Source of the DNA: Ectobius pallidus
Lineage: Eukaryota; Arthropoda; Insecta; Blattodea; Ectobiidae
NCBI GenBank assembly: GCA_964059195.1
Contig: CAXKWD010000002.1
Location: forward strand, 169,576,559 to 169,640,558
DNA length: 64,000 nt
Reading direction: 5' to 3'
Position 1 is the first letter of the stretch. Each line of letters starts with the position of its first letter. Of the stretch, positions 1-9,880 are shown piece by piece. The notes beneath the pieces are model-generated. The model worked only from the letters and a program-made list of their open reading frames with translations. It was not told the origin of the DNA and ran no database searches. The position numbers were made by a program, and so were the translations under genes.

Positions 1-220
1 GATATCCTAACGTGAGGCGAGATAGTGTTAAAAGAATTTTGGGAGTTAGGTTAGTATAACTGAAATTTATTCTCAAAAAAATATATAATAATAATAACAT
101 ATTTTTGGGAAAAGAATAATGACTATTGACAAGTAAGGACTTCTATAGATGACTAAGACAGACGACTGAACTATTGTGTGTTCTAATCTTTTTTTCCAGT
201 GGTATTGTTAATATATAAAT
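1..220 (+). other. Ty3/gypsy internal leader, partial
   Basis: Non-coding stretch before the gag ATG of the Ty3/gypsy element. The 5' LTR and primer binding site are not in the window, so this is only the distal part of the leader. A T-rich run followed by CAG at about 188-200 (TCTTTTTTTCCAG) resembles a 3' splice acceptor just before gag. Whether it is used cannot be told from sequence. No ORF or RNA gene is seen here. Confidence 0.6.
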
Positions 221-1585
221 ATGGCTACTTATGTTGATCCGTATGCACAAATAAGAGCAGCTGAGCTAACCCAAGCTATTAGGAAGTTGAGGAAGGCGGA
301 TTTAGAGGCAGAATGTGATAGAGTAAAGTTACCGACCACAGGTACAAGGGATGAGTTAAGACAACGCTTGTTAGATTATGCCCGTAAGAACCCTCAGTCA
401 TTTCAAGTGTTAATTACGGCTTTTGCTCTGAGTCAGGAAGTTTTGGAAGAAGATTTAGTTGAACATAATATAACGGTACCACAAGATTCATATGGAGATG
501 TAGTGTATACATGGGTTAAGTTAATGCGTAGGAAGGCCATGGCGGTAGCTGATTCAGAAGAAGTTGTACCAGTAGTACCATCGTTTACAATTCAGTTAGA
601 GCCACATAAACCAAATACTTTGGATCTGGTTCGTAAATGGAACATTAAATTCAAACCTGGGGATAGTATTTACTTATTTTTGGAGAGATTGGAAGATTTA
701 AAACAAAGTTCTAAGTTACAGGGTGTAGAGTTATTGTCAGTATTACCCGAAATTTTACAAGATTCAGCTTTACTTTGGTACAGGAACAGATTAACAGATT
801 GGCCTACATGGGAAGCTTTTTTGAAAGAATTTAGAGAATATTATTTGCCTATTGATGAGGAAGACTCGCTTTTGGATGAGATTAGACAGAGAACGCAAGG
901 TCCCAAAGAATCGATTTTTGATTATGTTAATGCTATTCAAACGTTAATGAGGAGGCTGAGTACTCCAATGAGTCCTCAACAAATGATGAAGACTGTTATC
1001 AAAAATTTGCGTCCTGATGTAAAATTGTACATTAGACCTGCAGAGATTCAAACTATAACAGATTTAATACGTGTAGGTAGACAGTATGAACAAATATTGT
1101 TAGATTCTGAGAGATATATTCCTCCTCCAACGCAGGTTAGAGCTACAATTAAAGAAACGGCTTATAAACCTCAGAGACAAGTTGTTATACCTTCAGTTCA
1201 TACAGCGCTAGGAATTCAGGGAAAACAGGAACTTCCATCGTCCGAGTTACAAAAGAAACCCAATGTTAGTTTTTCTGCAAAGACGTGGGATAAGGAACGG
1301 AATTCAAGTCCTGTAAATGATTCTAGAATGGTTAAAGTAATAGAAAATAAAGAGAGACAGGATGAGTCGAGGGATAATGGTAAAAACACCACTTTGCGTT
1401 TTTCAAATAATCAGCGATGTTGGAATTGTGATAAAACAGGACATAGGCAGTTCGAGTGTAAGGCACCTCGTAGAGTTACTCCACGCGCTACGATTAAATG
1501 TTATAATTGTAATAAGCTTGGACATAGGTCTATTGATTGTAGGATGCCCCAAGAAAGAAAAGTTAGGCCTACAAATCCCTTATGA
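221..1585 (+). CDS. gag: Gag polyprotein of Ty3/gypsy element, with N-terminal SAP domain
   Basis: 454 residues from the ATG at 221. Residues about 22-53 fit a SAP domain: two short helices with the LPTTGTRDEL turn and a following RL pair. SAP domains bind AT-rich or scaffold-type DNA and are unusual in Gag. Residues about 125-290 look like the Retrotrans_gag capsid region (WYRNRL...W..F...F motifs). Two CCHC zinc knuckles for RNA binding follow, C-x2-C-x4-H-x4-C at residues 400-413 and 427-440. The stop is TGA at 1583-1585; the same frame stays open straight into pol. Expected role: assembly of the cytoplasmic particle and genome packaging; the SAP domain could add chromatin or DNA binding (inference). 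The family assignment is secure, the SAP call fairly so. Confidence 0.9.
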   Translation: MATYVDPYAQIRAAELTQAIRKLRKADLEAECDRVKLPTTGTRDELRQRLLDYARKNPQSFQVLITAFALSQEVLEEDLVEHNITVPQDSYGDVVYTWVKLMRRKAMAVADSEEVVPVVPSFTIQLEPHKPNTLDLVRKWNIKFKPGDSIYLFLERLEDLKQSSKLQGVELLSVLPEILQDSALLWYRNRLTDWPTWEAFLKEFREYYLPIDEEDSLLDEIRQRTQGPKESIFDYVNAIQTLMRRLSTPMSPQQMMKTVIKNLRPDVKLYIRPAEIQTITDLIRVGRQYEQILLDSERYIPPPTQVRATIKETAYKPQRQVVIPSVHTALGIQGKQELPSSELQKKPNVSFSAKTWDKERNSSPVNDSRMVKVIENKERQDESRDNGKNTTLRFSNNQRCWNCDKTGHRQFECKAPRRVTPRATIKCYNCNKLGHRSIDCRMPQERKVRPTNPL

Positions 1586-1591
1586 CAATTA
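1583..1591 (+). promoter_or_regulatory. Gag-Pol stop-codon readthrough signal (TGA CAA TTA)
   Basis: The gag stop TGA is followed at once by CAA TTA, which fits the STOP-CAR-YYA context known from tobacco mosaic virus-type leaky stops. The downstream reading frame is the same as gag and has no further stop until 4762. Pol has no early ATG of its own before 1613 and needs no frameshift. The simplest reading is that Pol is made as a Gag-Pol fusion by occasional readthrough. Sequence context is seen; the function is inferred. Confidence 0.75.
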
Positions 1592-4500
1592 ACTAAAAAT
1601 CAGGCTTGTGTGATGTTAAATATAAATCCTACAGATTTAGTTAATGGAGATAGATGTTTTGTTGAAATTTTGCTGGAGGATATTACATTTATTGCTTTAA
1701 TAGATTCCGGTTCAGATAAAACTTATGTGGGAGAGAAGGGTGATTTTTTGTGTAAAATGTTAGATTTAGCAGTAGAAGAATCTGAAGTTAGGGTGGTGCA
1801 ACTAGCAGATAAAACTTATAGTTCTATAACAGGAGAGAGAACTTTTGAGATGAAATTGCAGGACAGGATTTTTCCGATAAAATGTAAAATTATGCCAAAT
1901 TTAGCAGTAGATATGATTCTGGGCATGGACGTTTTGAAACAAATTGGGTTAGTAGTAGATTTGCAAGATGGGACTTGGTATTTCAAAGATGAACCAGCAA
2001 AAATTTTTCAATTTGTTAAGGCTATAGATTTAAAAGAAGAAGATCAACTACATAATATTCTTACCTTACCTACACCTCAGGAAAGGGACAGATTGAATAT
2101 GTTTTTGGAAAATCAGTTACAGAAATTTGATCAGTGTACTGGACTTACCGATCTGATTTCTCATGTTATTGATACAGGCGATGCAAAACCTATAAAACAA
2201 AGATATTATCCAGTATCACCCATTTTGGAAAAAGTTATACACGCGGAAATAGATAAAATGTTATTGGAAAAAGTTATAGAGCCTTCAAATTCACCTTGGT
2301 CGTCTCCGGTAGTTATGGTAAAGAAACCAGATAGAACATGGAGGTTCTGCGTAGATTTCAGAAAAGTAAACAATTGTACTAAAAGAGATAGTTATCCTTT
2401 GCCATACATTGAACATGTTTTGAGTAAATTACGACATGCTAGGTATATCAGTACAATAGATTTGAAAAATGGGTATTGGCAAGTTCCATTAGATGAAGCA
2501 AGTAAAGAAAAAACAGCATTTACCGTACCTGGTAGAGGATTGTATCAGTTTCGAGTTATGCCTTTTGGAATCCATAACGCACCAGCCTCGTTTCAAAGAT
2601 TAGTTGATACTATATTAAGAGAAGAGATAGGAGAGAAATGCTTTTGTTATTTGGATGATATAGTACTTATTAGCGAGACATTTGAAGAACATTTGTCCTT
2701 GTTAGAAAAAGTCTTAGAGAAATTAAGAAAAGCTAACCTGAAAATTAATAGGGAAAAATCAAAATTTTGTAGAAGTGAATTAAAATATTTGGGTCATATC
2801 ATTACTCCATTAGGAATTGCTGTAGATTCAGATAAAATCTCGTGTATCCTTGAGTATCCAGCCCCTACAAAAGTCAAGGAAGTACGAGCATTTTTAGGAT
2901 TGGCATCTTGGTACCGACGATTCATTCCATTTTTTTCTGAAGTCGTAAAGCCCCTCACTGCACTTCTGAAAAAGAATCAGAAATGGCGTTGGACTAAGGA
3001 ATGTCAGGAATCTTTTGATGAATTAAAATCGAAATTATCTAGTAGTCCTATATTAACTTGTCCAGATTATACTAAACCCCTAGTGTTACAGACCGACGCT
3101 AGTTTTTCAGGACTAGGAGCAGCATTAATTCAGACAGGAGAGGAAGGAGAGGAAAAAGTAATAGCTTATGCTAGTAGAACTTTAACGGTAGGTGAGCAAA
3201 AGTGGGCAATAGTTGAGAAGGAATTGTTAGCTATATTGTGGGCAGTTCAAAAGTTTCGTCCTTATTTGGAAGGTTATCATTTTAAAGTATATACTGATCA
3301 TTTTGCTCTGAAATGGTTAAATACATTACAGAATCCGACCGGACGATTAGCTAGGTGGAGTTTATTGCTCCAGGAGTATGATTTTGAAGTAATACATAGG
3401 CCTGGTAGATTACAAAAAGTTCCGGATGCTTTATCTAGAATACACGAAGGGAAAGTTCAAGAGAAAACGGTAGAGGAAGAATTTTGCCTCTTGTTGACTG
3501 ATAACTCTGAAGTAGTGGAATGGGAAAATATACAAGATGCTTGGTATATTAAGCGGAAGGAGCAAGTACAAAGTAAACCTAAATTTTGGCCAGATTGGAA
3601 GGTCGTAGATGAGAAGTTGTACCATTTAAGATTAGATCAGTTAGAACAAACTTTAGAGGGAACAGTGAATAGGTGGAAATTAGTTATTCCGCAAGATTTT
3701 AGGATTAAAGTATTGCAGGAATGTCATGATGCACCTACTGCAGGACATATGGGGATAGCTAAAACTTTCTTTAGAATAGCAAACAAGTATTATTGGCCGG
3801 GAATGTTTAGAGATGTTGCTAAGTATGTTACTGCTTGTGAAATATGTCAGAGACAGAAGGTGTTACAAACGGCTCAAGCAGGACCAATGCATTTTTACCA
3901 GAAAGAGAAACCTTGGATGACTGTAGCTACAGATTTGTTGGGACCTTACCCACGTTCCAAAAAAGGGAACCGATACATTGTAGTATTTCAGGACACCTTT
4001 ACCAAGTATGTAGAATGTAAAGCGTTAAGGAAAGCAACCAGTAGAGCAGTTACGGAAGCATTTTATGAATTGATTATCCTTAAATGGGGAATTCCGGGAT
4101 ATTTGCTGATGGATAATGGACCGCAATACGCTAGTAAATTAATGCGAGAGATAGCTAAAGCTTTTAATATAACTCCTTGTTATTTACCTGTATATTCGCC
4201 ACAAGGAAATCCAGTAGAAAGAGTCAATAGAGTATTGAAAACAATGATTTCTAGTTACATTCAAAAGGATCAAACAGTTTGGGACGTGTATTTGAGAGAA
4301 TTTAATTTTGCTATAAATACGGCTAAGCATAGTTCCACTGGATGCACTCCTTATATGCTAAATTATGGGAAGGAGCCTGAAATTATCAGTAGGATTGAAA
4401 GGGTGGAAAACCAACCGATTCATAAAGAAATCCCAAAACTTTGGGTGGAAAAACTCAATAAATTGAAAACGGTACGTTTGATGGTTAGACATAACTTAGA

Positions 4501-4762
4501 AACCGCCTATAAGAATTCGAGTCATTATTATAATCTTCGGAGGAGAGAGGTGAAATTTCGTCCAGGAGATCTAGTGTTAAGAAGAAACTTTAAATTAAGT
4601 GATGCCTCACAAGCTTATACAGCAGGTTTAAGTGCAAAGTTTGTCGGGCCCTATATTATAAAGAAAAAGTTCAGTGAAAATAGCTACGAACTGACAAACC
4701 GTTTTGGTAAAAAGTTGGGGAAGTGGCACGTCAAAGACTTGAAACCCTTTGTTCCTGGATAA
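1586..4762 (+). CDS. pol: Pol polyprotein of Ty3/gypsy element (protease, RT, RNase H, integrase)
   Basis: Open in the gag frame from 1586; the first ATG is at 1613 (a GTG precedes it at 1610). Numbering from 1610: aspartic protease DSG at 32-34; reverse transcriptase with the YLDD catalytic box at 347-350; RNase H with TDAS (Asp at about 496) and a YTDH motif at about 561; integrase H2C2 zinc finger from about 705; DDE core with Asp 775, Asp 835 and Glu 870, giving the normal 35-residue spacing; a GPY/F-type module (KFVGPYII) near the C-terminus. All catalytic motifs look intact and there is no internal stop or frameshift. The order RT-RNase H-integrase places it in Ty3/gypsy. Likely made only as a Gag-Pol fusion, then cut by its own protease. 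Confidence 0.93.
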   Translation, partial: QLTKNQACVMLNINPTDLVNGDRCFVEILLEDITFIALIDSGSDKTYVGEKGDFLCKMLDLAVEESEVRVVQLADKTYSSITGERTFEMKLQDRIFPIKCKIMPNLAVDMILGMDVLKQIGLVVDLQDGTWYFKDEPAKIFQFVKAIDLKEEDQLHNILTLPTPQERDRLNMFLENQLQKFDQCTGLTDLISHVIDTGDAKPIKQRYYPVSPILEKVIHAEIDKMLLEKVIEPSNSPWSSPVVMVKKPDRTWRFCVDFRKVNNCTKRDSYPLPYIEHVLSKLRHARYISTIDLKNGYWQVPLDEASKEKTAFTVPGRGLYQFRVMPFGIHNAPASFQRLVDTILREEIGEKCFCYLDDIVLISETFEEHLSLLEKVLEKLRKANLKINREKSKFCRSELKYLGHIITPLGIAVDSDKISCILEYPAPTKVKEVRAFLGLASWYRRFIPFFSEVVKPLTALLKKNQKWRWTKECQESFDELKSKLSSSPILTCPDYTKPLVLQTDASFSGLGAALIQTGEEGEEKVIAYASRTLTVGEQKWAIVEKELLAILWAVQKFRPYLEGYHFKVYTDHFALKWLNTLQNPTGRLARWSLLLQEYDFEVIHRPGRLQKVPDALSRIHEGKVQEKTVEEEFCLLLTDNSEVVEWENIQDAWYIKRKEQVQSKPKFWPDWKVVDEKLYHLRLDQLEQTLEGTVNRWKLVIPQDFRIKVLQECHDAPTAGHMGIAKTFFRIANKYYWPGMFRDVAKYVTACEICQRQKVLQTAQAGPMHFYQKEKPWMTVATDLLGPYPRSKKGNRYIVVFQDTFTKYVECKALRKATSRAVTEAFYELIILKWGIPGYLLMDNGPQYASKLMREIAKAFNITPCYLPVYSPQGNPVERVNRVLKTMISSYIQKDQTVWDVYLREFNFAINTAKHSSTGCTPYMLNYGKEPEIISRIERVENQPIHKEIPKLWVEKLNKLKTVRLMVRHNLETAYKNSSHYYNLRRREVKFRPGDLVLRRNFKLSDASQAYTAGLSAKFVGPYIIKKKFSENSYELTNRFGKKLGKWHVKDLKPFVPG

Positions 4763-4850
4763 ACATTCTTTAAGGCTGGTAAACTAAACAAAAAAAAAAA
4801 AAATGTGAACAGTGTTAACATTATTTTTTTTATGGTGAGTGGGGGAAGAA
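4763..4850 (+). promoter_or_regulatory. 3' untranslated segment and polypurine tract of Ty3/gypsy element
   Basis: A short segment with an A13-type run (around 4790-4803) and a T-run (4823-4831), then the purine-rich tract GTGAGTGGGGGAAGAA ending at 4850, directly before TGTCACG. This is the expected plus-strand primer position next to the 3' LTR. Confidence 0.8.
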
Positions 4851-7638
4851 TGTCACGTAGCGAATGGCTGCGTGCATAATAGACGATAAGAAACCATTTC
4901 TAAACAAAGGAAGGGTTGGGGAGACTTCGATTAATCGATATTGAACCCTGTTATGACTATCGATACTGCCCTGAATTTATTTGAATTCCAGAAAAAAGAG
5001 AAGTGCGCATGCGCCGACGGTGAGTCGACGGGAGAAGAGCTGATCCGAAAAAGACAGTAAGGAGTACGTGCCTGACTACGAGTGAGAGAAGTTGAAAAGG
5101 CAGAAGGGAGAAGACGAGATTGGGATGTGTGACAGCGGTAGCGACGTTCTGGCATGATGATGTGTCAGACTTCCATCTAAGGAAATTCTGGTTGTGAACT
5201 TCCTTGACCCGACTATATGGAGATAGTCATTAATCAGAAGAACACACCAAGTCGGCCAGTACGAGACACCGCTACAGCGAACATCAGCTGTGAGAGTGAG
5301 TCGTGACTGCTCGCTCTGAATAAGAGCAGATATGGACATCAGGAAGTAATGGGAGACAACTCAGGATCGGAGGATAAGTTGGACATCACTGGTTGAGTAT
5401 AATAGTCTAGACTTTTTCTTATTGTTTGAGGAGTGAGAAAACTGAGATATTCCTTTTTTTAAGGATGGTTTCTAAGTCATGTATGGCAATCAGACGCCGT
5501 AGGGTATGATGGAAGAATAGAATAGAAATATAGAAGTGAGAATTCTAGAAGTAAAGTGATGAAATCCAGTAATCCAACTACTTTCTATTTCTGGTCTAAG
5601 TTAATTATAAAAGAGCAGTCAAGAGCCCAACCGCTGAAGGCTACAGATAGATCTCTTCACTTTAGGGTTTCATGGGTGATTGTTCCACGAATGAATACAT
5701 AGCTAGGGGCAATTGGTGATGCTCATAGAAACTTTGTTATTTTTGAGACAGGACGCGAGGGGAGTAAGGAAGAAAAGTAATTAAGGGGCATGCTTAGTAC
5801 TTCTTACGAGGGCCCCTCCCACTTGGGTTTCTTTCAGGTGACGGGTGACTATCTATAAATAGATTTCATGCTGGCCTGTAATGTTAAGTTATGTTTTTTT
5901 TATAGAGATTTATCTACAAGCGAAGGTGTATGGAACATGGTAGAGGGGGATAAGAAGTGGAAAGATTGAAGGGCAAAAGAAGGCCTACGAGTGGTAGTGC
6001 ATTAGGTGTGTACCATTGGAAAATTTACATGTTAGGGTAGAAGTAGAAGTCACTAAAGGGGTTATAGAGAAGCTTACTAATCTGGGCGTGAATTAGTTTC
6101 AGTTAGAATTCTAGGGAATTTAGAGACAAAAGAAGATTGGGTGCCCATGCTAAAGAGTAGTAACGTAAGAAGTAGGAAAACTAGAATAACCACCGAGTGA
6201 ATTAAATCAATGGTATAAGCTGAAGGGAACTCTACCTAAAGAAAGAAAGGGGTTAAAAGATAATAGCTGATGATTGGTCAGGTTAGGAAGAGGTGAGTGA
6301 GTTGAAAGATAATAACAAATAATTGGTTAGGTTAGAAAGAGGAGAATAGGTAATTACGAGTAGTGTACTGATGATAAGTAGCCTATTAACAAGTACTAGA
6401 GATTGTAAGGGTGAGGTGAGGGAACGCCGGAAGTATCCCGAATCAAACAAATAAAATCTGGTAGTGGGTATAGGCCTAAACTTCTATTTCTTTCTTCATG
6501 AGACTGTCTTTCCTATCTATCTTTAAATACAATTCTTCATGGACTAAGCTGACAAATAGACTAATATAGGAGACATAGGTGGGATTATTGAGTGTAATCT
6601 GTAGAGTTAAGGACTGGATTATAAATTGAAAACCTTTATTTATTCTAAAAAAAAAATAAGAAAAAAAAAGGGGGTATAATATATATATTGAAACATCCTG
6701 AAGTTGCAAATATAAGTGACTACACAAGTTAATAGTAAATAATACGAGACGTTCTAGTAGATACCTGGAAACAAAAAAAAAGAAAGAAGGTTAAAATAAT
6801 TAATTAAGGATTTGTTATTGTTGAACAGAGAACGTACTTATACAGTTAAAATTGGGTATACCAACCTTGAAAAATTAAGTACTATCCTACCAATAAAAGT
6901 GTTGAATGGTTAATGTAGTGTAAATGTAATTTATTGTATATAAGATTGTTATTGTTGAAAGAAAAGAAAAAAAAATATAATAAATTAAATAAATTATGGT
7001 TATTGTTATGCAAAGTAAATTAACGTGAAGTTCAGATTTTTGACCCTTATCCTTGTAATGGTTTGAGAGTCGCTGATTTTTGGGCTAAGTATATACTTTG
7101 GTAGTGAGCACTGAAAAAGGAGAAAAAGGAGAAATAGAGAGAGAAGCAAAATAATAAAAGAAAGATAAATCCGAACCCAATTCCCGTCTCCACTGTTAAT
7201 TTAAAAGCTAGTCGAGAGGCATGTAGGTACATAGCCTGTGTATCTATAATTTAATTTGTGTCTGGGCTGATACATAACAAAAAGAAAAGAGGAAGCGTAT
7301 TGATGATGGCGCCCGTTAATATAAATTTTCATCAATATTATCAAGACTGGGTAAATTGTTAAAAGAGAGAGAAAGTAGACTGAGAGTAGGAAGTTTGCAA
7401 TCACCCGGTGTCAAAGGTAGTTGTACTGAACGTTGGAATGTGGACTATGCAGGCAGTGTTGTGATGACACGACAGGTGTATGAGTGACCTTGTTTTGTAG
7501 GAGTTCAGTAAACTTATATACTACGATTGAGAATAATCACATATTAGTCGTCACAGATTTTGGCGAAGAATTTTTGGCGAAGATTTAATCCAAGAAGTTA
7601 AGGAACTTTATAGCATAAAGTAAGAAAAGCCCGTCACA
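4851..7638 (+). mobile_element. 3' LTR of Ty3/gypsy element (long, 2.7-2.8 kb)
   Basis: Starts TGTCACGTAG right after the polypurine tract. Two possible ends carry the same CGTCACA: 7638, which abuts BEL sequence exactly, and 7555, which is followed by GATTTTGGCGAAGA, a primer-binding-like stretch. If 7638 is right the LTR is 2788 bp; if 7555, it is 2705 bp. Candidate signals: TATAAATA at 5854-5861 and AATAAA at 6892-6897. Homopolymer-rich parts lie at 6638-6680. The small antisense ORFs within it have no recognisable domains. The matching 5' LTR is not in the window, so the limits are not confirmed. Confidence 0.7.
6252..6350 (+). repeat. Two imperfect tandem copies of about 50 bp in the gypsy LTR
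   Basis: The stretch starting TTAAAAGATAATAG at 6252 is repeated from about 6302 as TTGAAAGATAATAA. Both copies contain ATTGGT(C/T)AGGTTAG(G/A)AAGAGG. No coding potential; probably a local duplication in U3 or R. Confidence 0.65.
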
Positions 7639-9119
7639 CTATCATAATAAATATTATTTGAATGAATTAAGATGGTTTGTAAGAAACATAACCCACTTTC
7701 AAACGTGCAATATTCACATATGTTCCACGGACTTTAGAATAATGTTAAAGTGTCTGGTATCATACTCACAGCTACCCATATTTAATATTGTTCCTTTAAA
7801 ACCATTATTTGTTTATTAAAATAATTAATTAGTTATTACATATATATTCGCATGGTGATCCTCATTTGTTCGTTGCGAAATCATTTAGCGAGAGTACTTC
7901 GATCTGACAATATATCGATACTGACTCGTTTCGATTTTCAATGCTGCCAATTTCCAGCAAAAAACTCATATAGTTTTCTCATACAAATATGCAAGTTTTT
8001 ATTATTATATAGATTTTTTATATAGTTTTTATATTTGATTTATACTTTAAATCCATGGTGTTATTGTCCATTGCATTTGTTAGTATCTTTTCACGTCAAA
8101 TTTACTTGTGACGCATTCTCTTATAAATATAATTTTGCTAAGTTTATTGGGATTCCCCTCACAAATTCCAGTACTAAACGCTCAGGCATTCAGTTAGTTT
8201 AGTTCACACGTCGAATCTGAAGCAATCAGACGTGTTTTCTCATTCATTCCTGCTTGGGAGAAAGTACTTCCCAATACATCATCAACTCTTCAATCATCAG
8301 CCTTCTTCAGTATCCAAGGAACTGGGAGCTGAATTTCTACTAAAAATCTTCAATCCAGCAAGGATTTTCAACTTTAAATCATAAATTTTCAGATAAGAAA
8401 TTTGATTACTAATATCATCTCAAACAATAGCTTCGCGTGGTCGCGCTTAGCATATCTTGTTACTTCTTATATCTATTAATTGAAGAAAATCTTCAACTTC
8501 ACATCTACCTTTTAATTGAACCAATTTCAATTAATTAAAAATTAATTTCCTACGTGAAGAAAGAACTTCACCATAAACTTTCATTGTTCGCTTGGTGACG
8601 CTATAGCATTAGGCACGCCAAGGTGACGTCATATAGACGCTTGCAATTTCAACATATCCGTTTTCCTCTGTGAACATTTCCAACACATTTCAAAGTGTTT
8701 AATTTATCCATCTAACTTCAGGATTTATAGACAATCAAAACATTACACATCATTAAGTGTAATTTATTACTTTAAGAAATATTTCATCATAATCAATTTA
8801 TAAACATTATTTGGAACTTTAACTTCAACTTCAGTACAAACTGCTACAGTCTTAATTATCATCATCAACATCAAGAAATTTCGTCATCTCTTCAAGATTA
8901 TCAACTCTTCAAGCATCAACTTCAACAATTTTTCAGTGTATATTATAATCTCAGTTTTTCAGTGTTAAAATAAATATCATTTATTCACCAGAAGGTTACA
9001 AATTCTTGTTCTTTCATGTATAGGCAAGGCAAGGGTTTCAGAAACTTACAGTTCATTTTCACCTAATTTTCCCTTTCCAATCTACCTATTTGGTACCTCA
9101 TCTACTAGCCTACTATACA
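7639..9119 (+). mobile_element. BEL/Pao LTR 0 (lacks its first 165 bp)
   Basis: Homology to the other LTRs begins at CTATCATAAT, matching LTR 1 from position 16250. The first 165 bp (TGTATAATTACAC onward) are absent and replaced by the end of the gypsy LTR. The 3' end is intact at CTATACA, followed by TT and the primer binding site at 9122. Confidence 0.85.
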
Positions 9120-9517
9120 TTTGGTCCTCCGGGCCGGATCTGTCCCATAGTGGCCTATGGAACTTTAAAATCTATTAATCTTATTATAAGTGGTCCTCCG
9201 ACAAATATTTCCTAATTTTTCTGAAACCTGCGGGCAAGAATTTGTAACGTAAGGTAAGTCAAAACCATTCTCCTGGCACGACCAGTATTTGAGAAATACA
9301 GTAGACACAGTGAAAAAGGGTTTCACAACACCTACTCATTTTTTATGTTGCATGAAATCAAACACAAAAACAGTGAAAAGTGTAAAACAACATACCACAC
9401 ATTATTTTGTACTAAAAATCTTGAAGTTTCTTTTCAATTCAATCTTAAAACGCGGGCAAAATTGCACTATTAATTTAACTTCAATCTTATCAAGTAAGTT
9501 CAACTTAAATCATCAAA

Positions 9518-9880
9518 ATGACTACTTTAGAGCAAACCCTTGCAGCTTTCAGAGCGAAGCGTGCTCCAGTAAAAGCAAGAATCACACGTCTTTGCAATCT
9601 CATACCTCAACTACTTGTAAATGATGAAGCGACCTATAATGATCTCTTAGATAGGAAAGCTAACCTAACACAACTCGTTGCTAGATTTGAAGATGTTCAG
9701 ACTAACATAGAAGAGTTAGATTTTTCCGATGTAGAACAGGCATATAGAGAGGAAGTAGAAGATTCTATTCTTAAAGCCACTTCACACATAAATAAACTAG
9801 AAGCAAGTTATCTTAAATCTAAGGCTGATGCGGAAGCCGAGTTTAACACATTCACTACTCACTACCTGCCAGCTCTTTAA
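9518..9880 (+). pseudogene. gag: BEL Gag of unit A, N-terminal part, cut by the MITE
   Basis: The first 109 codons match the other Gag copies: a helical, charged N-terminal region. The reading frame then enters the MITE at the TTAA (9843-9846), adds 11 foreign residues and stops at 9880. The rest of gag resumes at 10508. A full Gag cannot be made from this copy unless the insert is removed from the transcript. Confidence 0.88.

Larger units (their letters stand above)
1..7638 (+). mobile_element. Ty3/gypsy LTR retrotransposon, 5' LTR outside the window
   Basis: Order of parts: leader, gag with two CCHC knuckles, pol ordered protease, RT, RNase H, integrase (the Ty3/gypsy order), polypurine tract, 3' LTR. 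Both ORFs are intact, so the copy looks young. No env-like ORF lies between pol and the 3' LTR. The right edge abuts a BEL/Pao LTR lacking its first 165 bp, which suggests that the gypsy element was inserted into that LTR. The LTR end is either 7638 or 7555 (see the LTR entry). Confidence 0.85.

Noticed and set aside
1362..1592. 76-codon ORF overlapping the end of gypsy gag
   Set aside because: A different-frame shadow of the zinc-knuckle region.
4763..4850. Possible env gene after gypsy pol
   Set aside because: Only 88 bp separate the pol stop from the LTR; there is no ORF for a membrane protein.
4931..7404. Minus-strand ORFs of 61-87 codons in the gypsy LTR
   Set aside because: Low-complexity, Phe/Leu/Ser-rich translations of A-rich DNA without motifs.
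9289..9624. 111-codon ORF over the BEL leader and the start of gag, repeated in each unit
   Set aside because: It opens at TTG rather than ATG, has no recognisable domain, and overlaps gag in another frame. Identity between copies gives no evidence for coding because everything is identical.
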